Positions 45,233-56,091 are shown, numbered from the stretch's first letter. The stretch: DNA of 64,000 nucleotides from Sphingobium sp. EM0848 (GCF_013375555.1 NZ_JABXWB010000004.1:62001-126000), one strand, 5' to 3'. Notes: a model not told the origin generated them from the sequence alone. Numbers and translations: made by a program.

Positions 45233-46762
45233 GTGATCGACATGGACCTACTCAGTGTGATCCGCCGCTGGCATTTTCGGCAAGGCATCCCCATTCGCGA
45301 GATCCGGCGGCGGACTGGATTATCGCGCAACACGATCCGCAAATATCTGCGCGATGACGCGGTGGAGCCGACGTTCAAGGTTCCCAAACGGCCGAGCAAG
45401 CTTGATCAGTTTGCAGAAAAACTGACGACGTGGCTGCGGGTGGAATCTGGCAAGTCGCGCAAACAGAAGCGAACAGCCAAGCAGCTACATGCAGATCTGG
45501 TTAAGCTGGGCTACGAGGGATCATACAGCCGTGTTGCCGCCTTCGCCCGCTCGTGGAAGACCGAACGCCAATATGAAAAGCAAACCAGTGGGCGCGGCAC
45601 ATTCGTACCGCTGATCTTCCAGCCCGGTGAGGCCTTTCAGTTCGATTGGAGTGAAGATTACGCCCTTCTGAATGGCCGGCCTACCAAGCTGCAGGTGGCC
45701 CATACCAAGCTCTCCCACAGTCGGGCGTTCATCACGCGAGCCTATCTGCTGCAAACGCACGAGATGTTGTTCGACGCACTGACGCAGGCCTTCCGGGTGC
45801 TGGGCGGCGTGCCTCAGCGTGGAATATTCGACAATATGAAGACGGCTGTAGACCGGATCGGCCAGGGCAAAGTCCGACAGGTCAATGCGCGGTTCGCTGC
45901 CATGGCCAGCCACTACCTGTTCGAAACGGATTTTTGCAATCCGGCCTCAGGCTGGGAGAAAGGTCAGGTCGAGAAAAACGTTCAGGATGCGCGTCGACGG
46001 TTATGGCAGCCAATGCCCAACTTCCCAGATCTTGATGCCCTCAATGCCTGGTTGGAAGAGCGGTGCATCGCACAATGGGGAGAAATCCAGCATGGCGTCC
46101 TCCCCGGCACAGTTGCCGATGTGCACGCCGTTGAGATTATCAGCCTGATGCCGATGGGGCGGGCCTTCGATGGCTTTGTCGAACATACCAAGCGCGTGTC
46201 GCCGACCTGCCTGATCGCGTTCGAGCGCAATCGCTATAGCGTTCCTGCATCCTTTGCGAACCGGCCAGTGAGCCTGCGGGTCTATCCTGATCGGTTGGTC
46301 ATCGCGGCCGAGGGGCAAATCTTGTGCGAGCACAACCGGATTATCGACCGTTCTCACCAGAAGCCGGGGCAGACGATCTATGACTGGCGGCACTATCTGG
46401 CAGTTGTTCAGCGCAAGCCTGGCGCTTTGCGCAATGGGGCGCCATTCCTCGAAATGCCCGAAGCCTTCCGGCAACTGCAGGGGCATCTGCTCAAGCGGCT
46501 CGGTGGTGACAGGGAGATGGTCGAAATCCTCGCCCTTGTTCTACAGCATAACGAACAGGCTGTGCTCAGCGCCGTCGAACTGGCCCTCGAAGCTGGGGTG
46601 CCGACCAAAACCCACATCCTCAATGTTCTGCACCGCCTGATCGATGGCAAGGCTCCACCGGCATCCCCAATCGATGCCCCGCAGGCCCTGCGCCTCGCCC
46701 AGGAGCCTGTTGCCGATGTCGAACGCTACGACACGCTGAGGGCGTTACGCCATGCGTCATGA
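45233..46762 (+). CDS. istA: IS21-beta transposase IstA, copy 1
   Basis: This 509-residue transposase has an HTH ([21 protein letters not shown]) and a DDE core with [21 protein letters not shown] and [11 protein letters not shown]. It starts at GTG behind AGGAGG; ATG at 45242 is the alternative. Its translation is identical to copy 2. It overlaps the truncated istB by 11 bp. Confidence 0.93.
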   Translation: MIDMDLLSVIRRWHFRQGIPIREIRRRTGLSRNTIRKYLRDDAVEPTFKVPKRPSKLDQFAEKLTTWLRVESGKSRKQKRTAKQLHADLVKLGYEGSYSRVAAFARSWKTERQYEKQTSGRGTFVPLIFQPGEAFQFDWSEDYALLNGRPTKLQVAHTKLSHSRAFITRAYLLQTHEMLFDALTQAFRVLGGVPQRGIFDNMKTAVDRIGQGKVRQVNARFAAMASHYLFETDFCNPASGWEKGQVEKNVQDARRRLWQPMPNFPDLDALNAWLEERCIAQWGEIQHGVLPGTVADVHAVEIISLMPMGRAFDGFVEHTKRVSPTCLIAFERNRYSVPASFANRPVSLRVYPDRLVIAAEGQILCEHNRIIDRSHQKPGQTIYDWRHYLAVVQRKPGALRNGAPFLEMPEAFRQLQGHLLKRLGGDREMVEILALVLQHNEQAVLSAVELALEAGVPTKTHILNVLHRLIDGKAPPASPIDAPQALRLAQEPVADVERYDTLRALRHAS

Positions 46763-47232
46763 TCCGGCCAGCGCCGCTGTGGTTGTCATGCTACGTGGCC
46801 TCAAAATGTATGGCATGGCGCAAGCCGCTGGTGATCTGATCGAGCAGGGCGCGCCAGCCTTTGATGCTGCCGTTCCGATCCTCTCACAGCTTCTCAAGGC
46901 GGAGATGTCCGAGCGGGAGGTCAGGTCCATTGCTTACCAGATCAAGGCAGCCCGGTTCCCGGCCTACAAGGATCTGGCAGGCTTCGACTTTGCCGTCAGT
47001 GAGGTCAACGAGGCGCTCGTGCGTCAACTTCACCGTGGTGACTTTATGGATAGCGCCGACAACGTCGTACTGATCGGCGGACCAGGCACCGGCAAAAGCC
47101 ACATCGCGACGGCTTTGGGCGTCCAGGCGGTTGAGCATCACCGCAAAAAGATCCGCTTCTTCTCCACCGTCGATCTGGTCAATGCGTTGGAGCAGGAAAA
47201 GGCCGCAAACAGAGCGGGCCAGTTGGCCGAGC
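46752..47232 (+). pseudogene. istB: IS21-beta istB, 3' truncated by copy 2
   Basis: This part encodes the first 160 residues of IstB including Walker A ([15 protein letters not shown]), then breaks at ...RAGQLAE where IS21-beta copy 2 starts. The frame runs on to a stop at 47255. The Walker B motif and C-terminal region are lost. Confidence 0.92.
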
Positions 47233-47333
47233 TGTTGAGTTGCACTGAGAAGTGACCCGGGAGGGTTATAAGTTTTCACTGAGAATTGACCCATGTTTTC
47301 CTCGCCCCTGGCTGACAGTCAGGAGGCATCGGA

Positions 47334-48863
47334 GTGATCGACATGGACCTACTCAGTGTGATCCGCCGCTGGCATTTTCGGCAAGGCATCCCCATTCGCG
47401 AGATCCGGCGGCGGACTGGATTATCGCGCAACACGATCCGCAAATATCTGCGCGATGACGCGGTGGAGCCGACGTTCAAGGTTCCCAAACGGCCGAGCAA
47501 GCTTGATCAGTTTGCAGAAAAACTGACGACGTGGCTGCGGGTGGAATCTGGCAAGTCGCGCAAACAGAAGCGAACAGCCAAGCAGCTACATGCAGATCTG
47601 GTTAAGCTGGGCTACGAGGGATCATACAGCCGTGTTGCCGCCTTCGCCCGCTCGTGGAAGACCGAACGCCAATATGAAAAGCAAACCAGTGGGCGCGGCA
47701 CATTCGTACCGCTGATCTTCCAGCCCGGTGAGGCCTTTCAGTTCGATTGGAGTGAAGATTACGCCCTTCTGAATGGCCGGCCTACCAAGCTGCAGGTGGC
47801 CCATACCAAGCTCTCCCACAGTCGGGCGTTCATCACGCGAGCCTATCTGCTGCAAACGCACGAGATGTTGTTCGACGCACTGACGCAGGCCTTCCGGGTG
47901 CTGGGCGGCGTGCCTCAGCGTGGAATATTCGACAATATGAAGACGGCTGTAGACCGGATCGGCCAGGGCAAAGTCCGACAGGTCAATGCGCGGTTCGCTG
48001 CCATGGCCAGCCACTACCTGTTCGAAACGGATTTTTGCAATCCGGCCTCAGGCTGGGAGAAAGGTCAGGTCGAGAAAAACGTTCAGGATGCGCGTCGACG
48101 GTTATGGCAGCCAATGCCCAACTTCCCAGATCTTGATGCCCTCAATGCCTGGTTGGAAGAGCGGTGCATCGCACAATGGGGAGAAATCCAGCATGGCGTC
48201 CTCCCCGGCACAGTTGCCGATGTGCACGCCGTTGAGATTATCAGCCTGATGCCGATGGGGCGGGCCTTCGATGGCTTTGTCGAACATACCAAGCGCGTGT
48301 CGCCGACCTGCCTGATCGCGTTCGAGCGCAATCGCTATAGCGTTCCTGCATCCTTTGCGAACCGGCCAGTGAGCCTGCGGGTCTATCCTGATCGGTTGGT
48401 CATCGCGGCCGAGGGGCAAATCTTGTGCGAGCACAACCGGATTATCGACCGTTCTCACCAGAAGCCGGGGCAGACGATCTATGACTGGCGGCACTATCTG
48501 GCAGTTGTTCAGCGCAAGCCTGGCGCTTTGCGCAATGGGGCGCCATTCCTCGAAATGCCCGAAGCCTTCCGGCAACTGCAGGGGCATCTGCTCAAGCGGC
48601 TCGGTGGTGACAGGGAGATGGTCGAAATCCTCGCCCTTGTTCTACAGCATAACGAACAGGCTGTGCTCAGCGCCGTCGAACTGGCCCTCGAAGCTGGGGT
48701 GCCGACCAAAACCCACATCCTCAATGTTCTGCACCGCCTGATCGATGGCAAGGCTCCACCGGCATCCCCAATCGATGCCCCGCAGGCCCTGCGCCTCGCC
48801 CAGGAGCCTGTTGCCGATGTCGAACGCTACGACACGCTGAGGGCGTTACGCCATGCGTCATGA
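47334..48863 (+). CDS. istA: IS21-beta transposase IstA, copy 2
   Basis: This 509-residue protein has the same sequence as copy 1, with FQFDW, FDN and EKGQVEKN as the probable catalytic segments. It starts at GTG behind AGGAGG. It belongs to the only complete beta copy, so it may supply transposase for all of them. Confidence 0.94.
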   Translation: MIDMDLLSVIRRWHFRQGIPIREIRRRTGLSRNTIRKYLRDDAVEPTFKVPKRPSKLDQFAEKLTTWLRVESGKSRKQKRTAKQLHADLVKLGYEGSYSRVAAFARSWKTERQYEKQTSGRGTFVPLIFQPGEAFQFDWSEDYALLNGRPTKLQVAHTKLSHSRAFITRAYLLQTHEMLFDALTQAFRVLGGVPQRGIFDNMKTAVDRIGQGKVRQVNARFAAMASHYLFETDFCNPASGWEKGQVEKNVQDARRRLWQPMPNFPDLDALNAWLEERCIAQWGEIQHGVLPGTVADVHAVEIISLMPMGRAFDGFVEHTKRVSPTCLIAFERNRYSVPASFANRPVSLRVYPDRLVIAAEGQILCEHNRIIDRSHQKPGQTIYDWRHYLAVVQRKPGALRNGAPFLEMPEAFRQLQGHLLKRLGGDREMVEILALVLQHNEQAVLSAVELALEAGVPTKTHILNVLHRLIDGKAPPASPIDAPQALRLAQEPVADVERYDTLRALRHAS

Positions 48864-49632
48864 TCCGGCCAGCGCCGCTGTGGTTGTCATGCTACGTGGC
48901 CTCAAAATGTATGGCATGGCGCAAGCCGCTGGTGATCTGATCGAGCAGGGCGCGCCAGCCTTTGATGCTGCCGTTCCGATCCTCTCACAGCTTCTCAAGG
49001 CGGAGATGTCCGAGCGGGAGGTCAGGTCCATTGCTTACCAGATCAAGGCAGCCCGGTTCCCGGCCTACAAGGATCTGGCAGGCTTCGACTTTGCCGTCAG
49101 TGAGGTCAACGAGGCGCTCGTGCGTCAACTTCACCGTGGTGACTTTATGGATAGCGCCGACAACGTCGTACTGATCGGCGGACCAGGCACCGGCAAAAGC
49201 CACATCGCGACGGCTTTGGGCGTCCAGGCGGTTGAGCATCACCGCAAAAAGATCCGCTTCTTCTCCACCGTCGATCTGGTCAATGCGTTGGAGCAGGAAA
49301 AGGCCGCAAACAGAGCGGGCCAGTTGGCCGAGCGTCTGTTGCGCCTCGACCTCGTCATCCTTGATGAGCTGGGATATCTACCCTTCAGCCCTTCAGGCGG
49401 GGCCATGCTGTTCCATCTGCTCAGCAAACTCTATGAGCGGACCAGCGTTGTTATCACCACCAACCTGAGCTTCAGCGAGTGGTCCAGTATCTTTGGCGAT
49501 GCCAAAATGACCACCGCCCTGCTGGATCGCCTCACGCATCATTGCCATATCCTTGAAACCGGCAATGACAGCTTCCGCTTCAGAGCCAGTTCCGCCGCCC
49601 CAAAATCCAGAAAGGACAAATCACCCGCTTGA
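48853..49632 (+). CDS. istB: IS21-beta ATPase IstB, copy 2
   Basis: This 259-residue protein is complete: Walker [10 protein letters not shown], Walker [13 protein letters not shown], and the C-terminal [16 protein letters not shown] with [19 protein letters not shown]. It overlaps istA by 11 bp. Confidence 0.94.
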   Translation: MRHDPASAAVVVMLRGLKMYGMAQAAGDLIEQGAPAFDAAVPILSQLLKAEMSEREVRSIAYQIKAARFPAYKDLAGFDFAVSEVNEALVRQLHRGDFMDSADNVVLIGGPGTGKSHIATALGVQAVEHHRKKIRFFSTVDLVNALEQEKAANRAGQLAERLLRLDLVILDELGYLPFSPSGGAMLFHLLSKLYERTSVVITTNLSFSEWSSIFGDAKMTTALLDRLTHHCHILETGNDSFRFRASSAAPKSRKDKSPA

Positions 49633-49734
49633 CCCTGCTCGTCGCAGGCAGTACATCATCCACGCCCACCCGGGTCACTTCTCAATGAAAATCCCGGGTC
49701 ACTTCTCAGTGCAACTCAACAGGAAGGCGAAACG

Positions 49735-52119
49735 TTGGACCAACCATTCAAACCAGATCGTCGCCAACTTCTGGCAGGCGCAACATTGCTGCTGGGCGCC
49801 AGCCATTGGCCTGTCTTCGCCTCGACTGACGCAATTGAGCCGCAGCCGTACTTCGCGAGCGTGAAACGCGCGGTCGAGCAACTGGCCGCAATGGGGCAGC
49901 CGATTGCCGATGCGGATATGGCCAGGCTGGCGAGTCTGTTCTCGAGGGAAGATGCTGAGGCAGTTATTGCCGCCGAGGCGCTTCTCGAGCGCTATACACT
50001 CGCTAGGGTCACGCTCGACAAAGGCGGCATGGGCGCCGCTGCGTTAGGCGGAGCGAAGCGCCATTTGGTCGAGCAGGGATGGACCGCGTTCTTGGTGAGG
50101 GTCTCTAACCCATCATCGCTAACGCAGGCATTCGAAATTTACAGCGGCAGTGCGATGCCTGCGCGGATGTTCCCACAGGCCTCGAAGCTCGCCGCTGAGC
50201 AGAAGGCCTATCTTGCCGATACCGTTCGAAAGGAAGCCCTCATCGAACGAATGTGGCTGATGTCGCAAATCGAAGCTTCGCCAGTGCTGAGCGGCAATGT
50301 CGTGGAGTACAAGATCGCCACGATTTACAGCAGGGACCGGGGAAGAAAGACGGGCAGGTTGGGCTTTGGGGCAGGAATTTTGCAGGACAATCCTACCTGG
50401 GGGGCCGTAAGTCGCGCATCGGTAGCTAACCCGCTCGTAACCGATTTTGTCTCTCAACCATCTCGCGATATTCAGCTGCAGATCCTCGATGATGATGGTG
50501 TCGGCTGCATGGCATCGCTGATGATCCATGACGCCAATAAGCATATCTATCCGCCCCAGGTGATGCGCCTAGCACCCGACCTTGCGTTTCAACCCCACAT
50601 ATATCGAGCCGATGGCGAGACCGTCCGCCTGCCAGACGGCGAGTATCATATAATGGTCCGTAGGGGGCCTGAGTATCTGGTGCAGCGCGCCACCGTTCGC
50701 GTTTCGGCGAGCGACGCACGAATAGCGGTGCGGCTCAAACGATGGATCGATCCGGCGAAATGGGGCTGGTACTCTGGCGACACGCATCTCCACGCCGCAG
50801 GTTGTGCTCATTATATGTTGCCTACCGAAGGGGTAGCACCTGAAACGATGATCCGTCACATAAGAGGCGAAGCTCTCTCCGTTGGCGAGGTCTTAACCTG
50901 GGCTGGAGGTTATTCCTACCAGAAGCAGTTCTTTTCCGGTGCTGCGATCAGTCCCGAGGCGCGGCTCGAACATCCTCAACTGCAGGCTGCTAACAACGCA
51001 GACTGGAAGCCCATGCCCACGCCGAAAGATCGAGAGAGCATGCTCCGCTACGATCTCGAGATCTCGGGTTTTCCGTCAAGTCTTTCCGGGCATTTGATCC
51101 TGATGAGACTTAAGGAGCTTAGCTACCCTGGTACGCACGCGGTGGAGGACTGGCCATCTTGGAATCTCCCGGTGGCGAAATGGGCGAAAGCCCAAGGAGC
51201 ACTGGTAGGATACACCCATTGTTCATTCGGTATGATAGTCGGCACCAACGCTCTACCAAATTACGAAATTCCAACTTTCAACAGCGTCGGCACGAACGAA
51301 GCGATTGTTGGCGTGACCCACGGCGCGGTCGATTTCTTGGCAGGTTGCAATGGTCCCCCTGCTGCTGAGCTCAATGCGTGGTATCATCTGCTCAACTGCG
51401 GTTACACGCTGATGATGGCAGGCGAGACGGATTATCCGTGTATCGTGCCTTCGGTCGACTCTCGGCCGGGGATCGGACGCACCTACGTGAAGTTGCCACA
51501 AAGGCCAGTGGACGATGCGGGTTACAGCGCCTGGGTGGACGGTCTTGAGAATGGCCACCTCTACTGGGGTGACGGCAGAACGCATTTTCTACATTTCACG
51601 GCGAACGGGCGGGAGAGTGGCAAGCAGCCCCTCGCATTTGTCCGCGCTAGTAACGTCAGGGTGAGCGCCACGATAGCCGCGATGCTCGAACTGACTCCAT
51701 CGCCTGAGACGGTGCAGAACGCCTCGGAAGAGCCGTGGCACATCGAACATGCGCGGATCGGCAACAGCCGTAAGGTAGCGGTCGAGCTTATCGTCAATGG
51801 CGTGGCGGTGAAACGCCAGGAAATGCTTGCCGATGGCTCGCTCCAGCAGATCTCCTTCAAGGAGAAGATCGACCGCAGTTCCTGGATCGCAATGCGGGTG
51901 CTTGGGTCCGGCCATACCTATCCCGTATTCGTCACCATCGGAAACAAACCGATCCGTGCTTCGCGGCGTAGCGCCGAATGGCTACGCACCTGCGTGGATG
52001 CGCTCTGGAATGAGAAGCACAGTTTGATCCGCGATACGGAACTGGCCGACGCGGCCGCGGCATATGATCATGCGCGCCAGACTTATGATCGGATCATCGC
52101 CGAAAGCGACTTAACGTGA
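49735..52119 (+). CDS. Tat-exported CehA/McbA-like PHP metallohydrolase
   Basis: This 794-residue protein begins with a twin-arginine-type signal (DRRQLLAGATLLLGAS, residues about 8-25). Its C-terminal half has the PHP metal-binding start GWYSGD349-T-H351-L-H353 and later VGYTHCSFG and MMAGETDYPC, the layout of the CehA/McbA family. Family members hydrolyse varied esters or phosphoesters, including carbaryl. The substrate here is unknown. The start is TTG behind GGAAGG, which lies directly after the right end of IS21-beta copy 2, so the IS may supply its promoter. It overlaps the next gene by 4 bp. Confidence 0.8.
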   Translation: MDQPFKPDRRQLLAGATLLLGASHWPVFASTDAIEPQPYFASVKRAVEQLAAMGQPIADADMARLASLFSREDAEAVIAAEALLERYTLARVTLDKGGMGAAALGGAKRHLVEQGWTAFLVRVSNPSSLTQAFEIYSGSAMPARMFPQASKLAAEQKAYLADTVRKEALIERMWLMSQIEASPVLSGNVVEYKIATIYSRDRGRKTGRLGFGAGILQDNPTWGAVSRASVANPLVTDFVSQPSRDIQLQILDDDGVGCMASLMIHDANKHIYPPQVMRLAPDLAFQPHIYRADGETVRLPDGEYHIMVRRGPEYLVQRATVRVSASDARIAVRLKRWIDPAKWGWYSGDTHLHAAGCAHYMLPTEGVAPETMIRHIRGEALSVGEVLTWAGGYSYQKQFFSGAAISPEARLEHPQLQAANNADWKPMPTPKDRESMLRYDLEISGFPSSLSGHLILMRLKELSYPGTHAVEDWPSWNLPVAKWAKAQGALVGYTHCSFGMIVGTNALPNYEIPTFNSVGTNEAIVGVTHGAVDFLAGCNGPPAAELNAWYHLLNCGYTLMMAGETDYPCIVPSVDSRPGIGRTYVKLPQRPVDDAGYSAWVDGLENGHLYWGDGRTHFLHFTANGRESGKQPLAFVRASNVRVSATIAAMLELTPSPETVQNASEEPWHIEHARIGNSRKVAVELIVNGVAVKRQEMLADGSLQQISFKEKIDRSSWIAMRVLGSGHTYPVFVTIGNKPIRASRRSAEWLRTCVDALWNEKHSLIRDTELADAAAAYDHARQTYDRIIAESDLT

Positions 52120-52571
52120 AGTGGATCGCCTGGCCGCTCCTGCTCATGGCCTCGGTTGCCGGCGCGCAGGACCATCACCAGCATCACAATGACAAGTCCG
52201 AAGCGCTCGGGCAGGATGCTCATATCGTCGTGACCATCAATCCGGAGGCGCGCGTAAGCGCGGCCCTACACCAGCCCTTACCGCTCCAACCGAAATGCGG
52301 CGATGCGAGAGACTTCAGCGTCGAGATCATCAATCAGGGCTTCGTAACAGCGCCGTTGCGTGCCGCCATCATTGATGGAGCAGGCGACCGTGTCGCGCTT
52401 CATATGGATGTGCAGAAGCTCAGTGGCAGGGCGAGGGATCTCCGACGGCTGCACCTTACCCCTCTTGATCAGCGCGCTTCCGACGTGACAGTTGCGTTCA
52501 GCCTCGATCACAATGTTGGTGATCAAGGTAAGCGTGATCGCGTACATATCCTGATGCGGTGTAGGCCTTAG
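52116..52571 (+). CDS. Small secreted His-rich protein
   Basis: This 151-residue protein has a signal peptide (MKWIAWPLLLMASVAGAQ) followed by a histidine-rich mature start (DHHQHHND), suggesting metal binding. The rest reads as a beta-sandwich-like domain (FSVEIINQGFVTAPLRAAIID...). It starts at a GTG that overlaps the stop of the metallohydrolase gene, so the two are coupled and may act together outside the cytoplasm. No family is recognised. Confidence 0.7.
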   Translation: MKWIAWPLLLMASVAGAQDHHQHHNDKSEALGQDAHIVVTINPEARVSAALHQPLPLQPKCGDARDFSVEIINQGFVTAPLRAAIIDGAGDRVALHMDVQKLSGRARDLRRLHLTPLDQRASDVTVAFSLDHNVGDQGKRDRVHILMRCRP

Positions 52572-52879
52572 CTTCAACCCGATTTTTGTCCATGCCTGAT
52601 CCCTTCCGGCCCATGGCGGAGGAGTCAGGATCCGCAGTCTGGCAAGAGACGACGCGCCTTGACCCAGCTCAAGCTAACGTTCCCTTCAGCACAACTGAAA
52701 CGTCGCTCGCGCACAAGCCATAAAGGTGCTGGCCGGATAATACCTGTATCGATCGATGGAAGTTCGAGAATAGGTTCATCACGCGCACTGCCGACCGATA
52801 CGGTGGGGGCGGTCCGCCCTGCCTCGGCCGAACGACCTGTCGATCCAACACAGGCGAAATTAAGCGGGGGAAGACCGAC
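52572..52879. other. Gap before the TonB-dependent receptor gene
   Basis: These 308 bp separate the small secreted protein from the receptor gene. A 79-codon frame at 52659 has poor codon use and overlaps the receptor start. Apart from the receptor ribosome site (GGGGGAAG just before 52880), no hairpin or operator is evident. Confidence 0.4.
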
Positions 52880-55105
52880 ATGCGCAGCTATTTATTGATA
52901 AGTGCTTCGATCATATTGCCGGGTCTCGCAAGCCCGTCAGTTGCTCAGGCCCTATCGGGTAATGCTGAAACGGCATCTTCAATTTCTGATGCAGATGGAG
53001 ACAGCGCCGAAATCGTCGTGACAGCCTCGCGCCGCAGTGACAGTGTTAAAAACACGCCGATCGCTGTCACGGCTATCGGCGGAGATGCGCTGAGGGAAAA
53101 TCAAATCGCCAACCTGGCAGATCTAGCTTCTTCCACTCCGAACATCCAGATCAGCACCTCGTTCAACAACGCCAACATCGCGATCCGAGGTGTTGGCAAC
53201 AGCCAATTCGCGGCGGGTTCGGATGCCGGCGTGGCTGTCCACTCCGATGGTGTCTATCTCGGCCAATCGGTGTTGGCGCTGGCAACAATGAACGATGTCG
53301 AACGTGTGGAAATTTTGCGCGGTCCCCAAGGAACTCTGTTCGGTCGCAACGCGACCGGCGGCGCGATCAACATCATCCCCAAACGTCCGACGGAAGATCT
53401 TCATTATGGCGTCGAAGCATCGTTCGGCCTCGATCCCGCGATGGTGCGCAGTTCGGCCTATGTCAGCGGCTCCGTCGTCGAGGGGCTGCGCGGACGCCTG
53501 TCGCTCAGCCAAAATTATAACAAGGGTTATACCAAGAATCTCGTTGCGTCCTCGGGCTCCAGTGCGGTGCCGTCCAGGCTGGACGATGCGGACAGCGCTT
53601 CCATTCGCGCCCAGCTCGAAGCTGGAACGGGAGCGTTCGTCACGAGGCTGTCGCTCGAATATATGAAGGATAAGGGGGCCGGTCCCTCTATATGGCTGAC
53701 GGGCACACCAAGCGGCGTGTTGCCTCCGGTCGTTGCGAACACGCCGTTGGGCAATCTCGATAAGCGTCAGGTTTATAACAATTACGGTTACAAGAATAAT
53801 GAGGCAAAATTTGCCACGCTCATATCGACGCTCGACATAGGGCAGGGGCAGATCAAGGCGACTGCCTCATATGGAGAGACGCGCATTGAGACCCTGACGG
53901 ATGGAGACGGTACCGCTGTCGACCACACGTCGACCTACGCGCTGAATAACGCCAAGCAAACGTTTGGAGAGCTCATTTACGCATCGGATCCAGCACGGCC
54001 GTTGGGCCTGATTCTCGGCGCGAACTATTTCCATGAGCGCTCGTCGCAGGCCTTCTCAATACCGATCAGCACCCTGCCGCCGCCTCTCGATGTCCTGGGT
54101 CCGGTCGTTTATGATGCTGGTGCATCCTCGCTCAAGTCTACGTCCTATGCCGCCTTCGGACAGGCGCAATACAAGATCTCTGATGCGTTTCGCGTTTTCG
54201 CGGGCCTGCGCTATTCTCGCGATCGGAAAGCAATCGAGAATTATAGCAATTTTGGCGTGTCTCCGGCCGCAGGTCGCGAAAGCTGGAGCCGTACGACATA
54301 TGAGTTAGGTGCTTCGCTGAAGGTGAATGCGAACGTCACTGGTTACGCAAAATACGGCACGGGTTATAAGGGCGGAGGGTATTCTGCCGCTGCTAATGCG
54401 ATTGCGTTCAACCCCGAGACCAATACAAATATGGAGATAGGCCTCAAGGGGAACTATCTCGGGGGCGCCCTGCAGGCGAATCTGGCGGGCTTCCACATGA
54501 AGTATAAGAATTTACAGGTAAATCAGGCCGTGGGCGCCGTCGTTCTAGTCACAAATGCGGCCCGTGCGACGATAAATGGTTTTGAAGCGGAGCTGAAAAT
54601 TCGCCCGGTCCAAGCTTTTCGTGTCGATCTGAATGCTTCTTGGTTGGATGCTAGGTTTGACGATTTTTTCTCACGCGATGACTCGCGCCCTACTTTCTTG
54701 CCAGACACTAAGATCATCAACGGTATCCCAGTGCAAGGAATAGATCTTGAAGATAACAGGCTTCCTACCGCACCTAAATATGCCGTCAGTGCTGGTGCCT
54801 ATTACGACATATCGATAGATTCTGGCCTTGTTACTGTGGGCGGGCGCTATGATTGGAAGTCACGTGTCTATTTCAATGAGTTCAATACCCGGCTCTCATC
54901 GCAAAAGGCGATTGGTAAGCTCAATCTTTTCCTCCGTTATACAAGCAACGATCAACGTTGGAATGCGAGCCTGTTCGCACTGAATGTGACGGACAAACAG
55001 GTTAAAGAAAACGTCACCGTGGTTTCTGCTTTGATAGGGTCGTTGGGAGTCGCGCGGTATCAGCCCGCTCGGCAGTTCGGGCTCTCGCTCGGCTATCGAT
55101 ATTAG
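52880..55105 (+). CDS. TonB-dependent outer-membrane receptor
   Basis: This 741-residue protein has a signal peptide (about 1-23), a TonB box-like EIVVTASRR (about 44-52), a plug domain (NTPIAVTAIGGDAL..., ERVEILRGPQGTLFGRNATGGAINI) and a 22-strand barrel ending in an aromatic residue (GLSLGYRY). Such receptors are abundant in sphingomonads and import large or scarce substrates. It follows the metallohydrolase pair, so it may import their substrate or product. ATG follows GGGGGAAG. It appears intact. Confidence 0.93.
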   Translation: MRSYLLISASIILPGLASPSVAQALSGNAETASSISDADGDSAEIVVTASRRSDSVKNTPIAVTAIGGDALRENQIANLADLASSTPNIQISTSFNNANIAIRGVGNSQFAAGSDAGVAVHSDGVYLGQSVLALATMNDVERVEILRGPQGTLFGRNATGGAINIIPKRPTEDLHYGVEASFGLDPAMVRSSAYVSGSVVEGLRGRLSLSQNYNKGYTKNLVASSGSSAVPSRLDDADSASIRAQLEAGTGAFVTRLSLEYMKDKGAGPSIWLTGTPSGVLPPVVANTPLGNLDKRQVYNNYGYKNNEAKFATLISTLDIGQGQIKATASYGETRIETLTDGDGTAVDHTSTYALNNAKQTFGELIYASDPARPLGLILGANYFHERSSQAFSIPISTLPPPLDVLGPVVYDAGASSLKSTSYAAFGQAQYKISDAFRVFAGLRYSRDRKAIENYSNFGVSPAAGRESWSRTTYELGASLKVNANVTGYAKYGTGYKGGGYSAAANAIAFNPETNTNMEIGLKGNYLGGALQANLAGFHMKYKNLQVNQAVGAVVLVTNAARATINGFEAELKIRPVQAFRVDLNASWLDARFDDFFSRDDSRPTFLPDTKIINGIPVQGIDLEDNRLPTAPKYAVSAGAYYDISIDSGLVTVGGRYDWKSRVYFNEFNTRLSSQKAIGKLNLFLRYTSNDQRWNASLFALNVTDKQVKENVTVVSALIGSLGVARYQPARQFGLSLGYRY

Positions 55106-55213
55106 GCGATCGGCTCAGGGTTCGGATCGTGCAATGATGCCCCATATGTAACGGGTGGATGGTCAGTTTGATGCCTGATCGTCAGCGCCAGTTTGTACAG
55201 GAAGGCAAGCGCA

Positions 55214-55990
55214 GTGGGTTCGCATCGTTCGCATACGCTTGCCGACCGGCGCGCTTTTCTGAAAGCCGCCGGCGGCATTGGAGGGGCACTTGGCTATCCG
55301 AGTATCGCCAGAGCCTTTGGAATATCCGCCAACCGCCGCACCGGAACCATTCAGGATGTCAAACACGTCGTTATCCTGATGCAGGAGAACCGGTCATTCG
55401 ATCATTATTTTGGATCCATGAAGGGCGTGCTGGGGTTTGGCGATCCGCACCCAGTCCCGCTGCCCGACGGTCAGCCTGTGTGGAGCCAAAGGGCCAAAAA
55501 CGGTCGTGTGATACGACCTTTCCACCTCGATACGCGCACCACTGCGGCTCTAAAGGTCGCTGATCTCCCGCACGCGTGGAAGGACGCCACAGGCGCCTCT
55601 AACGGCGGGCGATGGGACAAGTGGATCGACTGGAAAACGCCGCTTACGATGGGGCACTACCGTCGGGACGACATCGCGTTCCAGTTCGCCTTGGCCGAAG
55701 CTTTCACCATTTGCGATGCCTATCACTGCTCGATCCATGGACAAACAAACCCGAACCGCCTGTTCGCGTGGGCGGGCGGCAACGATCCTCGAGGGTTGGC
55801 CGGTGGTCCTGTGACCGAGAATGGATCGGGTGTAGCGCTCGATTACGAGATGGTGATGACGCCTGAAATGCAGCGCATCGCCGAACGGAACAAGATCGAT
55901 CTTAGGAACTTCGGGAAGGGGCCTCGCTACACCTACACTACCTATCCAGAGCGCCTTGAGAGGGCCGGTATTAGCTGGAAGGTCTATCAG
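55214..55990 (+). pseudogene. Phosphoesterase/phospholipase C, 3' cut by IS21-beta copy 3
   Basis: The gene encodes the N-terminal part (about 260 residues) of a Tat-exported phosphoesterase of the bacterial phospholipase C family: signal DRRAFLKAAGGIGGALG, then VVILMQENRSFDHYFGSMKG, YHCSIHGQTNPNRLF and the segment AGISWKVYQ. I chose the GTG at 55214, 8 bp after AGGAAGG; TTG at 55193 is less likely. IS21-beta copy 3 interrupts it at 55991, six bases before an IS-derived stop. The family is normally 450-700 residues, so the metal site is incomplete. It once followed the receptor gene. Confidence 0.85.
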
Positions 55991-56091
55991 TGTTGAGTTG
56001 CACTGAGAAGTGACCCGGGAGGGTTATAAGTTTTCACTGAGAATTGACCCATGTTTTCCTCGCCCCTGGCTGACAGTCAGGAGGCATCGGA

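Larger units (their letters stand above)
45132..47232 (+). mobile_element. IS21-family element, beta type, copy 1 (3' truncated)
   Basis: The left end TGTTGAGTTGCACTGAGAAG is identical to that of copies 2 and 3. The copy stops inside istB at 47232, where copy 2 begins. The missing part of istB is not found beyond copy 2, so this is not a simple insertion of one copy into another. The left end cuts an IS110-like transposase gene. Confidence 0.9.
47233..49721 (+). mobile_element. IS21-family element, beta type, copy 2 (complete)
   Basis: This 2489-bp element has matched ends TGTTGAGTTGCACTGAGAAG and, at the right, CTTCTCAGTGCAACTCAACA. Each end carries two copies of a CACTGAGAAxTGACCC-like repeat, as usual for IS21-type termini. 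The left flank is istB of copy 1 and the right flank is the ribosome site of the next gene, with no target duplication. Confidence 0.93.

Noticed and set aside
45151..45357. A repeated 68-codon frame at the left end of each IS21-beta copy
   Set aside because: It overlaps istA in another frame and lies within the IS terminus; its presence in all copies only reflects copy identity.
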